From the NCBI GenBank assembly GCA_947589045.1, contig CANQBQ010000001.1, positions 62,001-126,000 on the forward strand: a stretch of 64,000 bases of DNA, in the 5' to 3' direction. This DNA is from an uncultured Clostridia bacterium (GTDB lineage Bacteria > Bacillota > Clostridia > Monoglobales > Monoglobaceae). The translations under genes and the position numbers were made by a program. Shown one piece after another: positions 1-7,108 of the stretch; position 1 is the stretch's first letter, and every line of letters starts with the position of its first letter. The notes under the pieces are model-generated. The model ran no database searches, was not told the DNA's origin, and worked only from the letters and a program-made list of their open reading frames with translations.

Positions 1-57
1 AACAGCGTTCTCATTACGTCGGGCGACCCGTTTCTTCTGACGAGGTATAAGGATTAG
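1..57 (+). CDS. C-terminal end of probable methionine aminopeptidase (partial)
   Basis: Frame 1 is open from the window edge to a TAG and encodes NSVLITSGDPFLLTRYKD. This resembles the C-terminal strand of type I methionine aminopeptidases, which commonly end in a (T)V(L/V)IT-x-(D/G)-x-x-x-LT pattern. Position supports the reading: map usually lies just upstream of infA in Firmicutes ribosomal operons. Only 18 residues are visible, so the name rests mainly on gene order; a short KOW-type RNA-binding protein is the other common neighbour at this place. Confidence 0.45.
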   Translation, partial: NSVLITSGDPFLLTRYKD

Positions 58-96
58 AATAAAACAAAATGCCAGGCGGCGCGGGAGGTGAATTTT

Positions 97-315
97 ATGG
101 CAAAGGACGGAGTTTTGGAGGTAGAAGGCACTGTGCTTGAAGCACTGCCGAACGCTATGTTTCAGGTGGAACTGGAAAACGGACATCAGATTTTGGCGCA
201 TATATCGGGCAAGCTCAGGATGCACTATATAAAGATTTTGCCCGGCGACAAGGTTACGGTTGAGATATCGCCTTACGACCTCACAAAGGGTCGAATTACC
301 TGGCGTGCAAAATAA
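97..315 (+). CDS. infA: Translation initiation factor IF-1
   Basis: A 72-residue protein of the S1/OB-fold type that binds the 30S A site during initiation. The sequence is canonical from [11 protein letters not shown] through [16 protein letters not shown] to the C-terminal GRITWRAK. I place the start at the ATG at 97 rather than the in-frame GTG at 88, because a GGAGGTG Shine-Dalgarno at 84-90 gives normal spacing only to 97 and IF-1 normally begins MAK. It is followed by rpmJ and rpsM as in most Gram-positive genomes. Confidence 0.97.
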   Translation: MAKDGVLEVEGTVLEALPNAMFQVELENGHQILAHISGKLRMHYIKILPGDKVTVEISPYDLTKGRITWRAK

Positions 316-339
316 TTAAAGTTTGTACGCGAAAAATGC

Positions 340-368
340 TTGACATAAGCAAATTTTGGTGGTATAAT
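340..368 (+). promoter_or_regulatory. Consensus vegetative promoter inside the ribosomal operon, before rpmJ
   Basis: A perfect TTGACA (340-345) and a perfect TATAAT (363-368) are separated by exactly 17 bases. This is a full sigma-A consensus lying between infA and rpmJ, so the rpmJ-rpsM-rpsK-rpsD-rpoA-rplQ part can be transcribed separately from the upstream ribosomal operon. The resulting leader of roughly 50 bases carries the rpmJ ribosome-binding site AGGAGGTG near 411. Confidence 0.85.
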
Positions 369-423
369 AATTCAGTTAAGTATCGCCGGACGGCGTTACA
401 ACAATTTATAGGAGGTGAAGGCT

Positions 424-537
424 GTGAAAGTAAAACCTTCAGTTAAACCTATTTGCGAAAAATGCAAGGTCATCAAGAGGAAAGGCAGAGTTATGGTGAT
501 TTGTGAAAATCCGCGCCACAAGCAGAAGCAGGGCTGA
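424..537 (+). CDS. rpmJ: 50S ribosomal protein L36 (bL36)
   Basis: A 37-residue basic protein with a GTG start, [20 protein letters not shown] onward, ending in [10 protein letters not shown]. The four zinc ligands of the zinc-binding L36 form are present (Cys11, Cys14, Cys27, His32). Start choice is fixed by the AGGAGGTG box about 411-418. L36 is a small component of the 50S subunit. Its place between infA and rpsM is the standard order. Confidence 0.97.
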   Translation: MKVKPSVKPICEKCKVIKRKGRVMVICENPRHKQKQG

Positions 538-566
538 TTTTTATGAGTCGGACATAACAAACAAAA

Positions 567-635
567 CGGAACAGGGTCAGACTTATCTGCCACAATGATA
601 TGATAAGTTTACCGCCAGGGTGAAATTCTGTTCCG
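567..635 (+). promoter_or_regulatory. Two-stem RNA structure in the leader of rpsM
   Basis: An outer 8-bp helix pairs 567-574 (CGGAACAG) with 628-635 (CTGTTCCG). Inside it a 7-bp helix pairs 581-587 (ACTTATC) with 602-608 (GATAAGT). The outer helix ends about 15 bases before the rpsM Shine-Dalgarno GGAGGTG. No long U-tract follows, so it is not a plain terminator. Ribosomal-protein operons often carry autoregulatory mRNA structures here (the E. coli alpha-operon site precedes rpsM), but this one does not match any family I recognise; a regulatory role is inference. Confidence 0.5.
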
Positions 636-663
636 CAAAAATTTTTACGGAGGTGAATTTATT

Positions 664-1032
664 ATGGCTCGTATTGCAGGTGTTGATTTGCCGAACGAAA
701 AGAGAGTTGAAATCGGACTTACCTATATTTTCGGTATAGGACTTTCTTCGTCAAAGAAAATTCTTGAGGAGACGGGTGTAAACCCCGACACAAGAGTTAA
801 GAATTTGACCGAGGAAGAAGTTTCAAAGCTCAGAGCGGTTATCGACGAAAAGTATCAGGTGGAGGGCGACCTTCGCCGTGATATTGCGCTTGACATCAAG
901 CGTCTTATGGAAATAAACTGCTATCGCGGTCTTCGTCACAGAAGAGGCTTGCCGGTTCGCGGTCAGCGTTCAAAGACAAACGCGAGAACACGCAAGGGTC
1001 CGAGAAGGACTATTGCCAACAAGAAGAAGTAA
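664..1032 (+). CDS. rpsM: 30S ribosomal protein S13
   Basis: A 122-residue basic protein beginning [20 protein letters not shown], with the conserved [20 protein letters not shown] segment and the lysine/arginine-rich C-terminal tail [11 protein letters not shown] that contacts tRNA on the 30S head. Length and sequence are typical. The ATG at 664 follows a GGAGGTG ribosome-binding site. The 126-base gap to rpmJ contains a structured RNA segment, listed separately. Confidence 0.98.
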   Translation: MARIAGVDLPNEKRVEIGLTYIFGIGLSSSKKILEETGVNPDTRVKNLTEEEVSKLRAVIDEKYQVEGDLRRDIALDIKRLMEINCYRGLRHRRGLPVRGQRSKTNARTRKGPRRTIANKKK

Positions 1033-1120
1033 TTTTTGAGTGCGCGGCTTGCGTATCTCAAAGGCGCGGTGTCTTTATCCGCGAAACTCGGGGGCTTCGC
1101 CCTCATTGAACAGAAAATAG

Positions 1121-1140
1121 GCTTTGCCGTAAGGCAGAGC
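1121..1140 (+). promoter_or_regulatory. GNRA-type hairpin directly upstream of the rpsK ribosome-binding site
   Basis: GCTTTGCC (1121-1128) pairs with GGCAGAGC (1133-1140) around a GTAA loop, and the AGGAGGTGAT box of rpsK starts immediately afterwards. Further small inverted repeats (CGCGG...CCGCG about 1065-1084, GGGC-TTC-GCCC about 1092-1102) fill the 124-base rpsM-rpsK spacer, which is much longer than the usual few bases at this junction. No promoter or U-tract is evident. A translational control site is possible but unproven. Confidence 0.4.
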
Positions 1141-1156
1141 AGGAGGTGATATTACC

Positions 1157-1552
1157 ATGGCAAAGACGACAGCTAAGAGAAGCAGACGTCGTAAGGAAAA
1201 AAAGCATATTGAACGTGGAGCGGCACACATCAAATCCACTTTTAATAATACTATCGTTACAATTACCGATACAGCGGGCAACGCGCTGTCATGGGCATCG
1301 GCGGGCGGTTTGGGCTTTAAAGGTTCGAGAAAAAGCACTCCGTTTGCGGCTCAGATGGCGGCGGAAACCGCGGCAAAAGCCGCTATGGAACACGGACTCA
1401 AGTACGTTGAAGTTTACGTTAAGGGTCCCGGAGCAGGTCGTGAGGCAGCAATTCGTGCGCTTCAGGTTGCGGGTCTTGAGGTTAATATGATTAAAGATGT
1501 TACCCCGATACCGCATAACGGTTGCAGACCGCCGAAGAGAAGAAGAGTGTAA
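1157..1552 (+). CDS. rpsK: 30S ribosomal protein S11
   Basis: A 131-residue protein with the S11 hallmarks: [15 protein letters not shown] near residue 24, the glycine-rich [35 protein letters not shown], and the invariant C-terminal [19 protein letters not shown]11 forms part of the 30S platform and the mRNA exit region. The ATG at 1157 follows AGGAGGTGATATTACC. rpsD follows after 15 bases. Confidence 0.98.
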   Translation: MAKTTAKRSRRRKEKKHIERGAAHIKSTFNNTIVTITDTAGNALSWASAGGLGFKGSRKSTPFAAQMAAETAAKAAMEHGLKYVEVYVKGPGAGREAAIRALQVAGLEVNMIKDVTPIPHNGCRPPKRRRV

Positions 1553-1567
1553 GGAGGTTAAAGGATA

Positions 1568-2161
1568 ATGGCAAAGAATATGCAGCCCATACTCAAAAGA
1601 TGCAGAACTTTGGGCATCGAGCCTTCTGTTATGGGCGTTGACAAAAGCTCCCGTAAAAACCCCGGCTCTAATCGCAGAAAGCAGTCGGAATACGGTATGC
1701 AGCTCAACGAAAAGCAGAAAGTTAAATTTATATACGGCGTTTTGGAAAAGCAGTTCTCGAAGTACTACGTTATGTCTACAAAGAGAAGCGGCATTACCGG
1801 TGAAAACCTGCTGCAAATTCTCGAATCGAGACTTGATAACGTTGTTTACAGACTCGGACTTGCAAACACCAGACGCGAGGCAAGACAGGTTGTAAACCAC
1901 GGACATATTCTCGTTAACGGTAAAAAGGTTGACATTCCTTCCTACCTTGTCAAGCCGGGCGAAGTTATCTCGGTCAAGGAAAAGACTGCCAACAGCGAGC
2001 ATATGAAGGCGGTTGTTGAGAGGAATTCGTCAAGAGGTGTTCCCAAATGGCTTGATATGGACAGAAATACTCTTCAGGGTACTGTTGTTGCGCTCGCAAG
2101 CAGAGATGATATCGATTATCCGGTTGAGGAACATCTTATCGTCGAGTTGTACAGCAAATAA
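1568..2161 (+). CDS. rpsD: 30S ribosomal protein S4
   Basis: A 197-residue primary 16S-rRNA-binding protein. It has an N-terminal S4 domain and a C-terminal RNA-binding fold with [20 protein letters not shown] and [18 protein letters not shown]. Only one cysteine is seen in the N-terminal region, so this is the zinc-free form rather than the four-cysteine form. In many Firmicutes rpsD is unlinked; here it sits between rpsK and rpoA as in most Clostridia. S4 is the autorepressor of this operon in E. coli, relevant to the structured leaders upstream. Confidence 0.97.
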   Translation: MAKNMQPILKRCRTLGIEPSVMGVDKSSRKNPGSNRRKQSEYGMQLNEKQKVKFIYGVLEKQFSKYYVMSTKRSGITGENLLQILESRLDNVVYRLGLANTRREARQVVNHGHILVNGKKVDIPSYLVKPGEVISVKEKTANSEHMKAVVERNSSRGVPKWLDMDRNTLQGTVVALASRDDIDYPVEEHLIVELYSK

Positions 2162-2246
2162 TGCTTCGTTTTGGAGCGTTTTACTTGCGAAAGCCCTGTT
2201 TTCTGTATAAGAAAACTGTATATTGAATTTTAAAGGAGGGCTATAA

Positions 2247-3197
2247 ATGATTGAAATAGAAAAACCCAGAGTTGAAATCGTTGAGGTTTCGGACGATGAG
2301 AAGTACGGACGCATTGTTATAGAGCCTTTGGAGCGCGGCTACGGTCTTACGCTCGGCAACTCTCTGAGACGAATTTTGCTCTCGTCTCTTCCGGGCGTTG
2401 CGGCAAACAGCATCAAAATAGACGGTGTGCTTCACGAGTTCTCTACAATTCCGGGTGTTAAAGAGGATGTAACCGAGATAATCCTGAATATCAAGAGCCT
2501 TGCTATGAAAATGCATGGTGACGGACCGAGAACGATGTATATCGACCGTCAGGGCGCCGGTAATATTTGCGCCCGGGACATCAGCCACGACTCGGATATA
2601 GAAATTATAAACGAGGACTGCCATATAGCTACGCTCAATGATGACGCGAAGCTCTATATGGAGATTACGGTCGACAAAGGACGCGGCTACATTTCGGCTG
2701 ACAGAAACAAGCAAATTCTTCAGCCCGCAATCGGCATTCTGCCCGTAGACTCGATTTTCACGCCTGTAAATAAGGTAAATTATCAGGTTGAGAACACGAG
2801 AATAGGCAACGTGACCGATTACGAAAAGCTCACCATAGAGATATGGACAAACGGAACTATCAGCCCGACCGGAGCGGTAAGCCTGGGAGCGAAAATTATA
2901 AACGAACACTTAAATCTTCTTATCGACCTTTCGGAGAGCGGAAAGAACGCCGAGATTATGGTTGAGAAGGAAGAGAGCAAGAAGGAAAAGGCGCTTGAAA
3001 CTATTATCGAAGAACTCGACTTGTCGGTTCGTTCGTATAACTGTCTCAAGAGAGCCGGTATAAATACCGTTCAGGACCTTATGACAAGGTCGGAAAACGA
3101 TATGATGAAGGTCAGAAACCTGGGACGCAAGTCGCTTGAGGAGGTCATCGCCAAGCTCGACGCTATGGGACTTTCTCTCGCCAAGGACGATGACTAA
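2247..3197 (+). CDS. rpoA: DNA-directed RNA polymerase subunit alpha
   Basis: A 316-residue alpha subunit. The N-terminal assembly domain spans about residues 1-230, with the family signature [20 protein letters not shown] near residues 31-50 and the segment [20 protein letters not shown] near 205-224. The C-terminal helix-hairpin-helix domain occupies about 250-310 ([33 protein letters not shown]) and contacts UP-element DNA and activators. A GGAGGG box precedes the ATG. It lies between rpsD and rplQ as expected. Confidence 0.98.
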   Translation: MIEIEKPRVEIVEVSDDEKYGRIVIEPLERGYGLTLGNSLRRILLSSLPGVAANSIKIDGVLHEFSTIPGVKEDVTEIILNIKSLAMKMHGDGPRTMYIDRQGAGNICARDISHDSDIEIINEDCHIATLNDDAKLYMEITVDKGRGYISADRNKQILQPAIGILPVDSIFTPVNKVNYQVENTRIGNVTDYEKLTIEIWTNGTISPTGAVSLGAKIINEHLNLLIDLSESGKNAEIMVEKEESKKEKALETIIEELDLSVRSYNCLKRAGINTVQDLMTRSENDMMKVRNLGRKSLEEVIAKLDAMGLSLAKDDD

Positions 3198-3235
3198 GGT
3201 TCTGCCTACCCACTATTTGAAAATGAGGTGATACT

Positions 3236-3577
3236 ATGGCAACCCAGAGAAAATTGGGACGACCGACCGACCAGAGAATGGCGATGCTCAGAAATCTCAC
3301 GACCTCGGTTTTGGAGAACGGCAAAATTGAGACGACCGTTACCCGTGCGAAAGAGGTTAAGAGACTCGCGGATAAAATGGTTACGCTCGGAAAGAAAAAC
3401 GATTTGCACGCAAGACGTCAGGCTCTCTCGTTTATAACGAAGGAGGACGTTGTGACAAAGCTCTTCGAGGAAATCGCGCCTAAGTATTCGGAGCGCAACG
3501 GCGGATATACGAGAATAATGAAGCTCGGACCGCGCCGCGGCGACGCTGCCGAAATGGCAATTCTTGAATTGGTTTAA
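3236..3577 (+). CDS. rplQ: 50S ribosomal protein L17
   Basis: A 113-residue L17, last gene of the operon. It starts [20 protein letters not shown] and contains [20 protein letters not shown] near the C-terminus. The start at 3236 uses a GAGGTGAT box. It is followed by a 17-bp stem-loop that probably ends the operon, and then base composition shifts to the AT-rich island. Confidence 0.98.
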   Translation: MATQRKLGRPTDQRMAMLRNLTTSVLENGKIETTVTRAKEVKRLADKMVTLGKKNDLHARRQALSFITKEDVVTKLFEEIAPKYSERNGGYTRIMKLGPRRGDAAEMAILELV

Positions 3578-3649
3578 TAAGCAAATGAAAATTGCACCCC
3601 GTAAGACGGCATAATCAATAATTTTATGACAGTCTGTCGGACGGGGCTT

Positions 3650-3690
3650 GAGAAACGGCATATCGCTTGAATTGCGATATGCCGTTTCTC
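3650..3690 (+). terminator. Probable transcription terminator after rplQ
   Basis: A perfect 17-bp stem (3650-3666 with 3674-3690, arm GAGAAACGGCATATCGC) closes a 7-base loop about 70 bases after rplQ. No clear U-tract follows, so an intrinsic terminator is likely but not certain; a processing site is the alternative. Confidence 0.6.
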
Positions 3691-3773
3691 TGTATATGCC
3701 CCAATCGTTATCTTTTGAAGATATATCCGTTGAAAATGCGAATATTGTTACAGACCCTTCGGTTGATTGTATC

Positions 3774-4340
3774 TTATTTTAACTCGATGATTTCACGCGA
3801 GCATTTGGGAATATACCCATCACAATCTTCCCACTCTTCCAAGAAATCGTCAATAGGAGTGAACTTCTTTATTAGATTATATCCTTTTTGAATAGTTATC
3901 ATTTCAGAAAACCATGTACTAATTTCAAAGGATATTTCACGAGAATCTTCTAACACGAAGATAATACCAACAGTGGAACTAAACTTGTACAGTTTTTTTT
4001 CATGTTCTATCGTCTGAAAGTCATTAACCACAAAAATAGTTTCAATTTTACTGTCTACCGGAGTATCAAGCATTTCTCCGTCGACCATAAATGTTTTTAT
4101 GTTATCATCTGTTGTTTCGGATATTCGTAATTCTGCCACTTCGTCTGTTTCTAAAAATCTTGAAACTTTTTTCAACAATGAAGTGATTTTAATGGGTTTT
4201 CCATCAATATATATTCCGATAATTCCATAAACCATAGGGCTATTGATAAAAGGATCACATTTGTATTTATTAAAAGTTTTACCAACCATACTCTTTAATA
4301 AATCAAGTTCCTCAGCAGAAATAATAGTTGAAGTGTTCAT
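3774..4340 (-). CDS. Hypothetical protein, probable immunity partner of the upstream toxin-like gene
   Basis: A 188-residue protein I do not recognise. It is soluble, acidic and without signal peptide or membrane segment. Its ATG at 4340 abuts the stop codon of the upstream toxin-like gene (4341-4343), with an AGGAGGGG ribosome-binding site inside that gene's 3' end, so the two are translationally coupled. Polymorphic toxin genes are usually followed directly by their immunity gene, and that order is the only reason for the functional guess. It does not show the usual SUKH/Smi1 pattern. The region is AT-rich compared with flanking genes. Confidence 0.6.
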   Translation of the reverse strand: MNTSTIISAEELDLLKSMVGKTFNKYKCDPFINSPMVYGIIGIYIDGKPIKITSLLKKVSRFLETDEVAELRISETTDDNIKTFMVDGEMLDTPVDSKIETIFVVNDFQTIEHEKKLYKFSSTVGIIFVLEDSREISFEISTWFSEMITIQKGYNLIKKFTPIDDFLEEWEDCDGYIPKCSREIIELK

Positions 4341-4727
4341 TTACTTCCCCTCCTGTATAAAATGAATTTTTTGTCGTTTAATACCTCCGGTGTGACCACT
4401 CCTTGAGATATTTATCTCAACTACTGATGAGCCATCCGATGTTGAAGATTTTCGCCATGTAATAACTGTACCGTCTGACATTTGTGTAATTCGTCTATTT
4501 CCATTATTATAAATTTTTTCTGTTCCACCCAAGGCAATCTTGTTATAAAAATCCGTTGCGGTCGCTATATTATCGCTTGAAGCAATATTTCTTGTTCTGC
4601 TTCCTGTGCTTGGACTACTTTCCCCAAAATATCCGTTTGAATACTTATAGGATTTTGATGTAATTAGAATGTTTTGACTTATGCTGTGGTATTTTACCGT
4701 TCCGCCTTTATATAAACTTGTCCCCAT
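4341..4727 (-). CDS. Toxin-domain-like protein (polymorphic toxin C-terminal type)
   Basis: A 128-residue protein. The N-terminal half (MGTSLYKGGTVKYHS, SPSTGSRTRNIASSDN) is low-complexity and linker-like. The C-terminal half has TDFYNKIALGGTEKIY, then MSDGTVITWRKSSTSDGSSV, then GIKRQKIHF. From memory, the D-G-T-x-I-T-(W/Y)-R-x-x-S-x-S-D-G-x-x-x-(V/I)-(D/E)-I-N-I ... IK-x-QKIHF pattern is that of nuclease-like C-terminal domains in LXG, RHS and phage-head-linked polymorphic toxins. Here it is free-standing, with no delivery domain. I prefer the ATG at 4727 over the in-frame GTG at 4733. It overlaps or abuts the DUF4417 gene upstream and the putative immunity gene downstream. Confidence 0.6.
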   Translation of the reverse strand: MGTSLYKGGTVKYHSISQNILITSKSYKYSNGYFGESSPSTGSRTRNIASSDNIATATDFYNKIALGGTEKIYNNGNRRITQMSDGTVITWRKSSTSDGSSVVEINISRSGHTGGIKRQKIHFIQEGK

Positions 4728-4729
4728 TA

Positions 4730-5380
4730 TCACACCGCCTTTTCGTGGGTTCTTTCAAACCAGCTTTTATAACGGTGGAAGTTGGCAACTGAAGAAAACT
4801 CGCCAAACACACTTTCGGGCATATATCCGTGAATCAGCACATCGGTTGGATGCAACTCGTCAATCATTGCCCAAAGACCCTTTTTGAACATATCTTTTTG
4901 TTCATTTGAATGAATGCAGCCGTGCGTGCTGACCGATACAATAGAATTCTTGGGAATGCCTAAAAAGCAATATTCAAAACTGCTTTCATCGCTCCAGCGA
5001 ATGTTCGGAATAACCGGTATACCATTCTTTTGCAAATAAAATCCCACAGCCCTGTTTAAATATGTATTGGTCTGTTGCAAACAAGGCGATTGACCTATGA
5101 GAAGCGAACAATCCGGCGTTATAACTCCGTCAAATTGCTTCAGTAGATTTAAATACTTAGTTGTTGATGTCAAGACATCTGCAAAATATTTATCATGCAT
5201 ATAAAAATGCACATACTGTCGTTTATTTTTTGCGTGTTTTGCCTTTTCAAACGGGATTATATCTTTGGGAATCTGAACATTCCTCAAATCCATAAGCATT
5301 GGAATTCCGGGCTCTCCGACAACAGTCGCCCCTTCAACAAGATAGCTATGAAAACCATCATCGTATTTAGTTTTTCTCAT
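4730..5380 (-). CDS. DUF4417 domain protein
   Basis: A 216-residue protein resembling the DUF4417 family, found mainly on phages, plasmids and integrated elements. Family-like segments are YLNRAVGFYLQKNGIPVIPN, RWSDESSFEYCFLGIPKNSI and VSVSTHGC. No biochemical function is established for the family. A GGAGGT box 8 bases before the ATG supports the start. It is the first gene of a three-gene minus-strand unit with the toxin-like and immunity-like genes; the stop region overlaps the start region of the toxin-like gene. The link between DUF4417 and the toxin is inference. Confidence 0.75.
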   Translation of the reverse strand: MRKTKYDDGFHSYLVEGATVVGEPGIPMLMDLRNVQIPKDIIPFEKAKHAKNKRQYVHFYMHDKYFADVLTSTTKYLNLLKQFDGVITPDCSLLIGQSPCLQQTNTYLNRAVGFYLQKNGIPVIPNIRWSDESSFEYCFLGIPKNSIVSVSTHGCIHSNEQKDMFKKGLWAMIDELHPTDVLIHGYMPESVFGEFSSVANFHRYKSWFERTHEKAV

Positions 5381-5455
5381 TAAAATAGACCTCCATAATT
5401 AAAAATTTTCGTTTGCATCTGTAAAAATTTCTTGCAACCTCTTGATTTTTAACTA

Positions 5456-5505
5456 CGGATATGCTAAACTATACTTATGCTAAGGTTATGCGTTTAGCAT
5501 ATCCG
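5456..5505. promoter_or_regulatory. Long dyad, probable operator
   Basis: CGGATATGCTAAAC (5456-5469) is repeated in inverted orientation at 5492-5505 (GTTTAGCATATCCG), and a third related half-site TATGCTAAG begins at 5477. The dyad lies between the XRE/ImmA genes and the DUF4417 unit, where a repressor operator would be expected. It could alternatively be an RNA hairpin, because a promoter-like and a terminator-like sequence flank it on the plus strand. Confidence 0.5.
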
Positions 5506-5560
5506 GATTAAACACATTAAATCGCTGTTCCCAGTAGCCTTTTAATGTGTTTTTTCTTTT
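5477..5560 (+). ncRNA. Candidate small RNA between ImmA and DUF4417 genes
   Basis: On the plus strand a TTGATT (5442-5447) and TAAACT (5465-5470) with 17-base spacing could start a transcript near 5477. An 11-bp hairpin (5511-5521 with 5541-5551, arm AACACATTAAA) followed by a U-rich run (5552-5560) is a terminator that works only in the plus direction, although all neighbouring genes are on the minus strand. This implies an RNA of roughly 80 bases with no open frame. Existence is inferred from the orientation of the terminator. Confidence 0.35.
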
Positions 5561-5592
5561 TGATTAAAAACAATCAATTCGCATCACCACCT

Positions 5593-6117
5593 TCAATATG
5601 TTAATCTCTTTGCCGCAAAACCTTTTGACACGCCATATGTACTAATAATTTCACTTTCCGTCATTCCACGCGTTTCCTCATATGGCATCATAACCTCGCC
5701 GCAGAGAGCTTTTGCTTGCCATTCCACGCTGCAATACGGAGCAATTTCATTATTTCCGAATTGTCTGTTGAAAATAGGCGTAAAACCTATTTTGAATAGG
5801 AACACATGACAAATCTCATGACAAATAAACCCTCTGTATGCGCCAATCTCTTTTTCGTAGGCGCCTTTGTACACGGAATTTTTTACTTCAACCGTGAAAT
5901 TCCCATTTTCGTTCGGAGAACAACGTGCGGGAATATTTGCAGGCAATTCATTATCTTCGACAATTGTACAAACTGTATCTTCAAAAGTTTCCGGCAATTT
6001 TTCGAATGCTTTCAAAACATCAAATTTCCCGGTTATGCCGGATTTGAATACTATTCTGAAAATCTTCGACAAACTGCGTAATTGTATACGACTTGTCGGC
6101 TTTGTAATATAATCCAT
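5593..6117 (-). CDS. ImmA/IrrE family metallo-endopeptidase
   Basis: A 174-residue protein with the zinc-protease motif HEICH (His100, Glu101, His104) in the context GAYRGFICHEICHVFLFKIG, and the C-terminal helix-turn-helix-like VSKGFAAKRLTY common in ImmA proteins. In ICEBs1 and prophages this family cleaves a cognate XRE repressor and thereby induces the element. Its ATG (6117) directly follows the stop codon of the XRE gene (6118-6120), the standard repressor-protease arrangement. What it induces here is unknown; the DUF4417/toxin unit downstream on the same strand is the obvious candidate. Confidence 0.85.
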   Translation of the reverse strand: MDYITKPTSRIQLRSLSKIFRIVFKSGITGKFDVLKAFEKLPETFEDTVCTIVEDNELPANIPARCSPNENGNFTVEVKNSVYKGAYEKEIGAYRGFICHEICHVFLFKIGFTPIFNRQFGNNEIAPYCSVEWQAKALCGEVMMPYEETRGMTESEIISTYGVSKGFAAKRLTY

Positions 6118-6483
6118 TTAATTATTGTCACTCCTCTCAAGTATCTCCATTATCTTATTTGCCGTTTCATCATCCATATCTTCAAACGAGCGTGCAAATT
6201 GTAAAGCCGCATTTCGTTTTTGATTTGACGAGTTGATTAAACTTAATTTCATTTGCGTTTTAGAGTCCTCAATGGATTGTAAAAGATTTTTTTCCTCTTG
6301 TTCATTCAAATTATAGTAAGCAACTATTTTTTTTACCCATTCCTGCGGTACGTTTTTTTTCCCGGTTTCCACTGCCGAGAGAAACGGAAGCGATGTGCCG
6401 AGCATTCGCGCCATATCTCCCATAATTTCATGATGTTTTATTCGTAGGATTCTTACAAATTCGCCAAATTTTGTATAACCCAT
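6118..6483 (-). CDS. XRE-family repressor (ImmR-like)
   Basis: A 121-residue DNA-binding protein. A helix-turn-helix domain covers about residues 5-65 (FGEFVRILRIKHHEIMGDMA, MLGTSLPFLSAVETGKKNVP), and a charged helical tail (residues 75-121) probably contacts the ImmA protease encoded next. A perfect consensus promoter lies just upstream with a small dyad in its spacer, which suggests autorepression. Compared with ICE and prophage systems it most resembles ImmR/ImmA pairs; a stand-alone stress-response pair is the alternative. Confidence 0.85.
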   Translation of the reverse strand: MGYTKFGEFVRILRIKHHEIMGDMARMLGTSLPFLSAVETGKKNVPQEWVKKIVAYYNLNEQEEKNLLQSIEDSKTQMKLSLINSSNQKRNAALQFARSFEDMDDETANKIMEILERSDNN

Positions 6484-6508
6484 AAAAACAACCCCTTTCT
6501 AATTATGT

Positions 6509-6537
6509 ATTATATAACAGTTTATCCTGTTTGTCAA
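6509..6537 (-). promoter_or_regulatory. Promoter and probable operator of the XRE-ImmA genes
   Basis: Read on the minus strand: TTGACA (6537-6532), 17-base spacer, TATAAT (6514-6509), a full consensus. The spacer holds the dyad AACAG-N6-CTGTT (6516-6531), well placed for a repressor that blocks polymerase, probably the XRE protein itself. Confidence 0.75.
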
Positions 6538-6578
6538 GAAATATTTTAATCTTTTTTTGGTTAATTTAATTATACATT

Positions 6579-6868
6579 TTATTTCGCCATCTCTTTATAT
6601 ATTCTCATAAAATTTACGACGCAAGAGACATAGGTTGTTTTAACGTCAAAATTGTTCCCGTTATATCGGAGCAAGCGCAGGATTTCCTTCATTGCCGGCA
6701 TATCAAGTTTTACGATTAAGCCGTTAATCGCCATTTTACGTAGATACGCGCTCATATTGACGTAGCCGCTCTGCTTCATATTTTGTTGAATAAGGTCATA
6801 TTTGTCCTGTGAAACTCTAAGATGTATTTGCTGTAATTTAACTATACCGATTTGATACTGCTTGAATA
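6579..6868 (-). pseudogene. MobC-like mobilisation protein remnant
   Basis: Reading from about 6868, the frame encodes a ribbon-helix-helix segment typical of MobC-type relaxosome accessory proteins (IHLRVSQDKYDLIQQNMKQS, then YVNMSAYLRKMAINGLIVKL and LRLLRYNGNN), but the usual (N)QIAKRVN motif after the NGNN is absent or altered. There is no start codon near the expected N-terminus; the frame runs upstream into sequence that belongs to an HD-GYP gene on the other strand. I read it as a 5'-truncated gene left by a mobilisable element. Downstream relaxase (MobA) is not present. Confidence 0.6.
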
Positions 6869-6871
6869 CAT

Positions 6872-7051
6872 ATGCAGGTTGCGGACGCGTATGGCGCGAT
6901 GACCTCAACCAGAAGCTACCGCGATATATTGCCGCAGGAGAAGGTCAGAGCAGAGTTTGTAAGGTGCAGCGGCACTCAGTTCGATCCCAAATTTGCCGAC
7001 ATAATGATAAAGCTTATCGACAATGACCCGGATTACAAAATGAAAGGATAA
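6872..7051 (+). pseudogene. 3' stump of an HD-GYP domain gene
   Basis: The plus strand encodes MQVADAYGAMTSTRSYRDIL, then PQEKVRAEFVRCSGTQFDPK and FADIMIKLIDNDPDYKMKG, ending in TAA. This is the C-terminal part of an HD-GYP cyclic-di-GMP phosphodiesterase (VADAYDAMTS, RSYR, and GTQFDP are family landmarks). Upstream of 6871 the frame is closed and the sequence belongs to the AT-rich island, so the first part of the gene is missing. The usual Asp of VADAYD is Gly here. It cannot make an active enzyme, as the catalytic HD and GYP motifs lie upstream in intact members. Confidence 0.8.
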
Positions 7052-7108
7052 AGCCGCGCTGTCGTATTTTGCGGCAGTGAGTGTGTTTTTTCGAAAAGAG
7101 GGCACTTC

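Noticed and set aside
3691-3773. Short plus-strand frame after the rplQ hairpin that might be the missing N-terminal part of HD-GYP
   Set aside because: The translation shows no HD-GYP or GGDEF similarity and is only about 28 codons from its first ATG.
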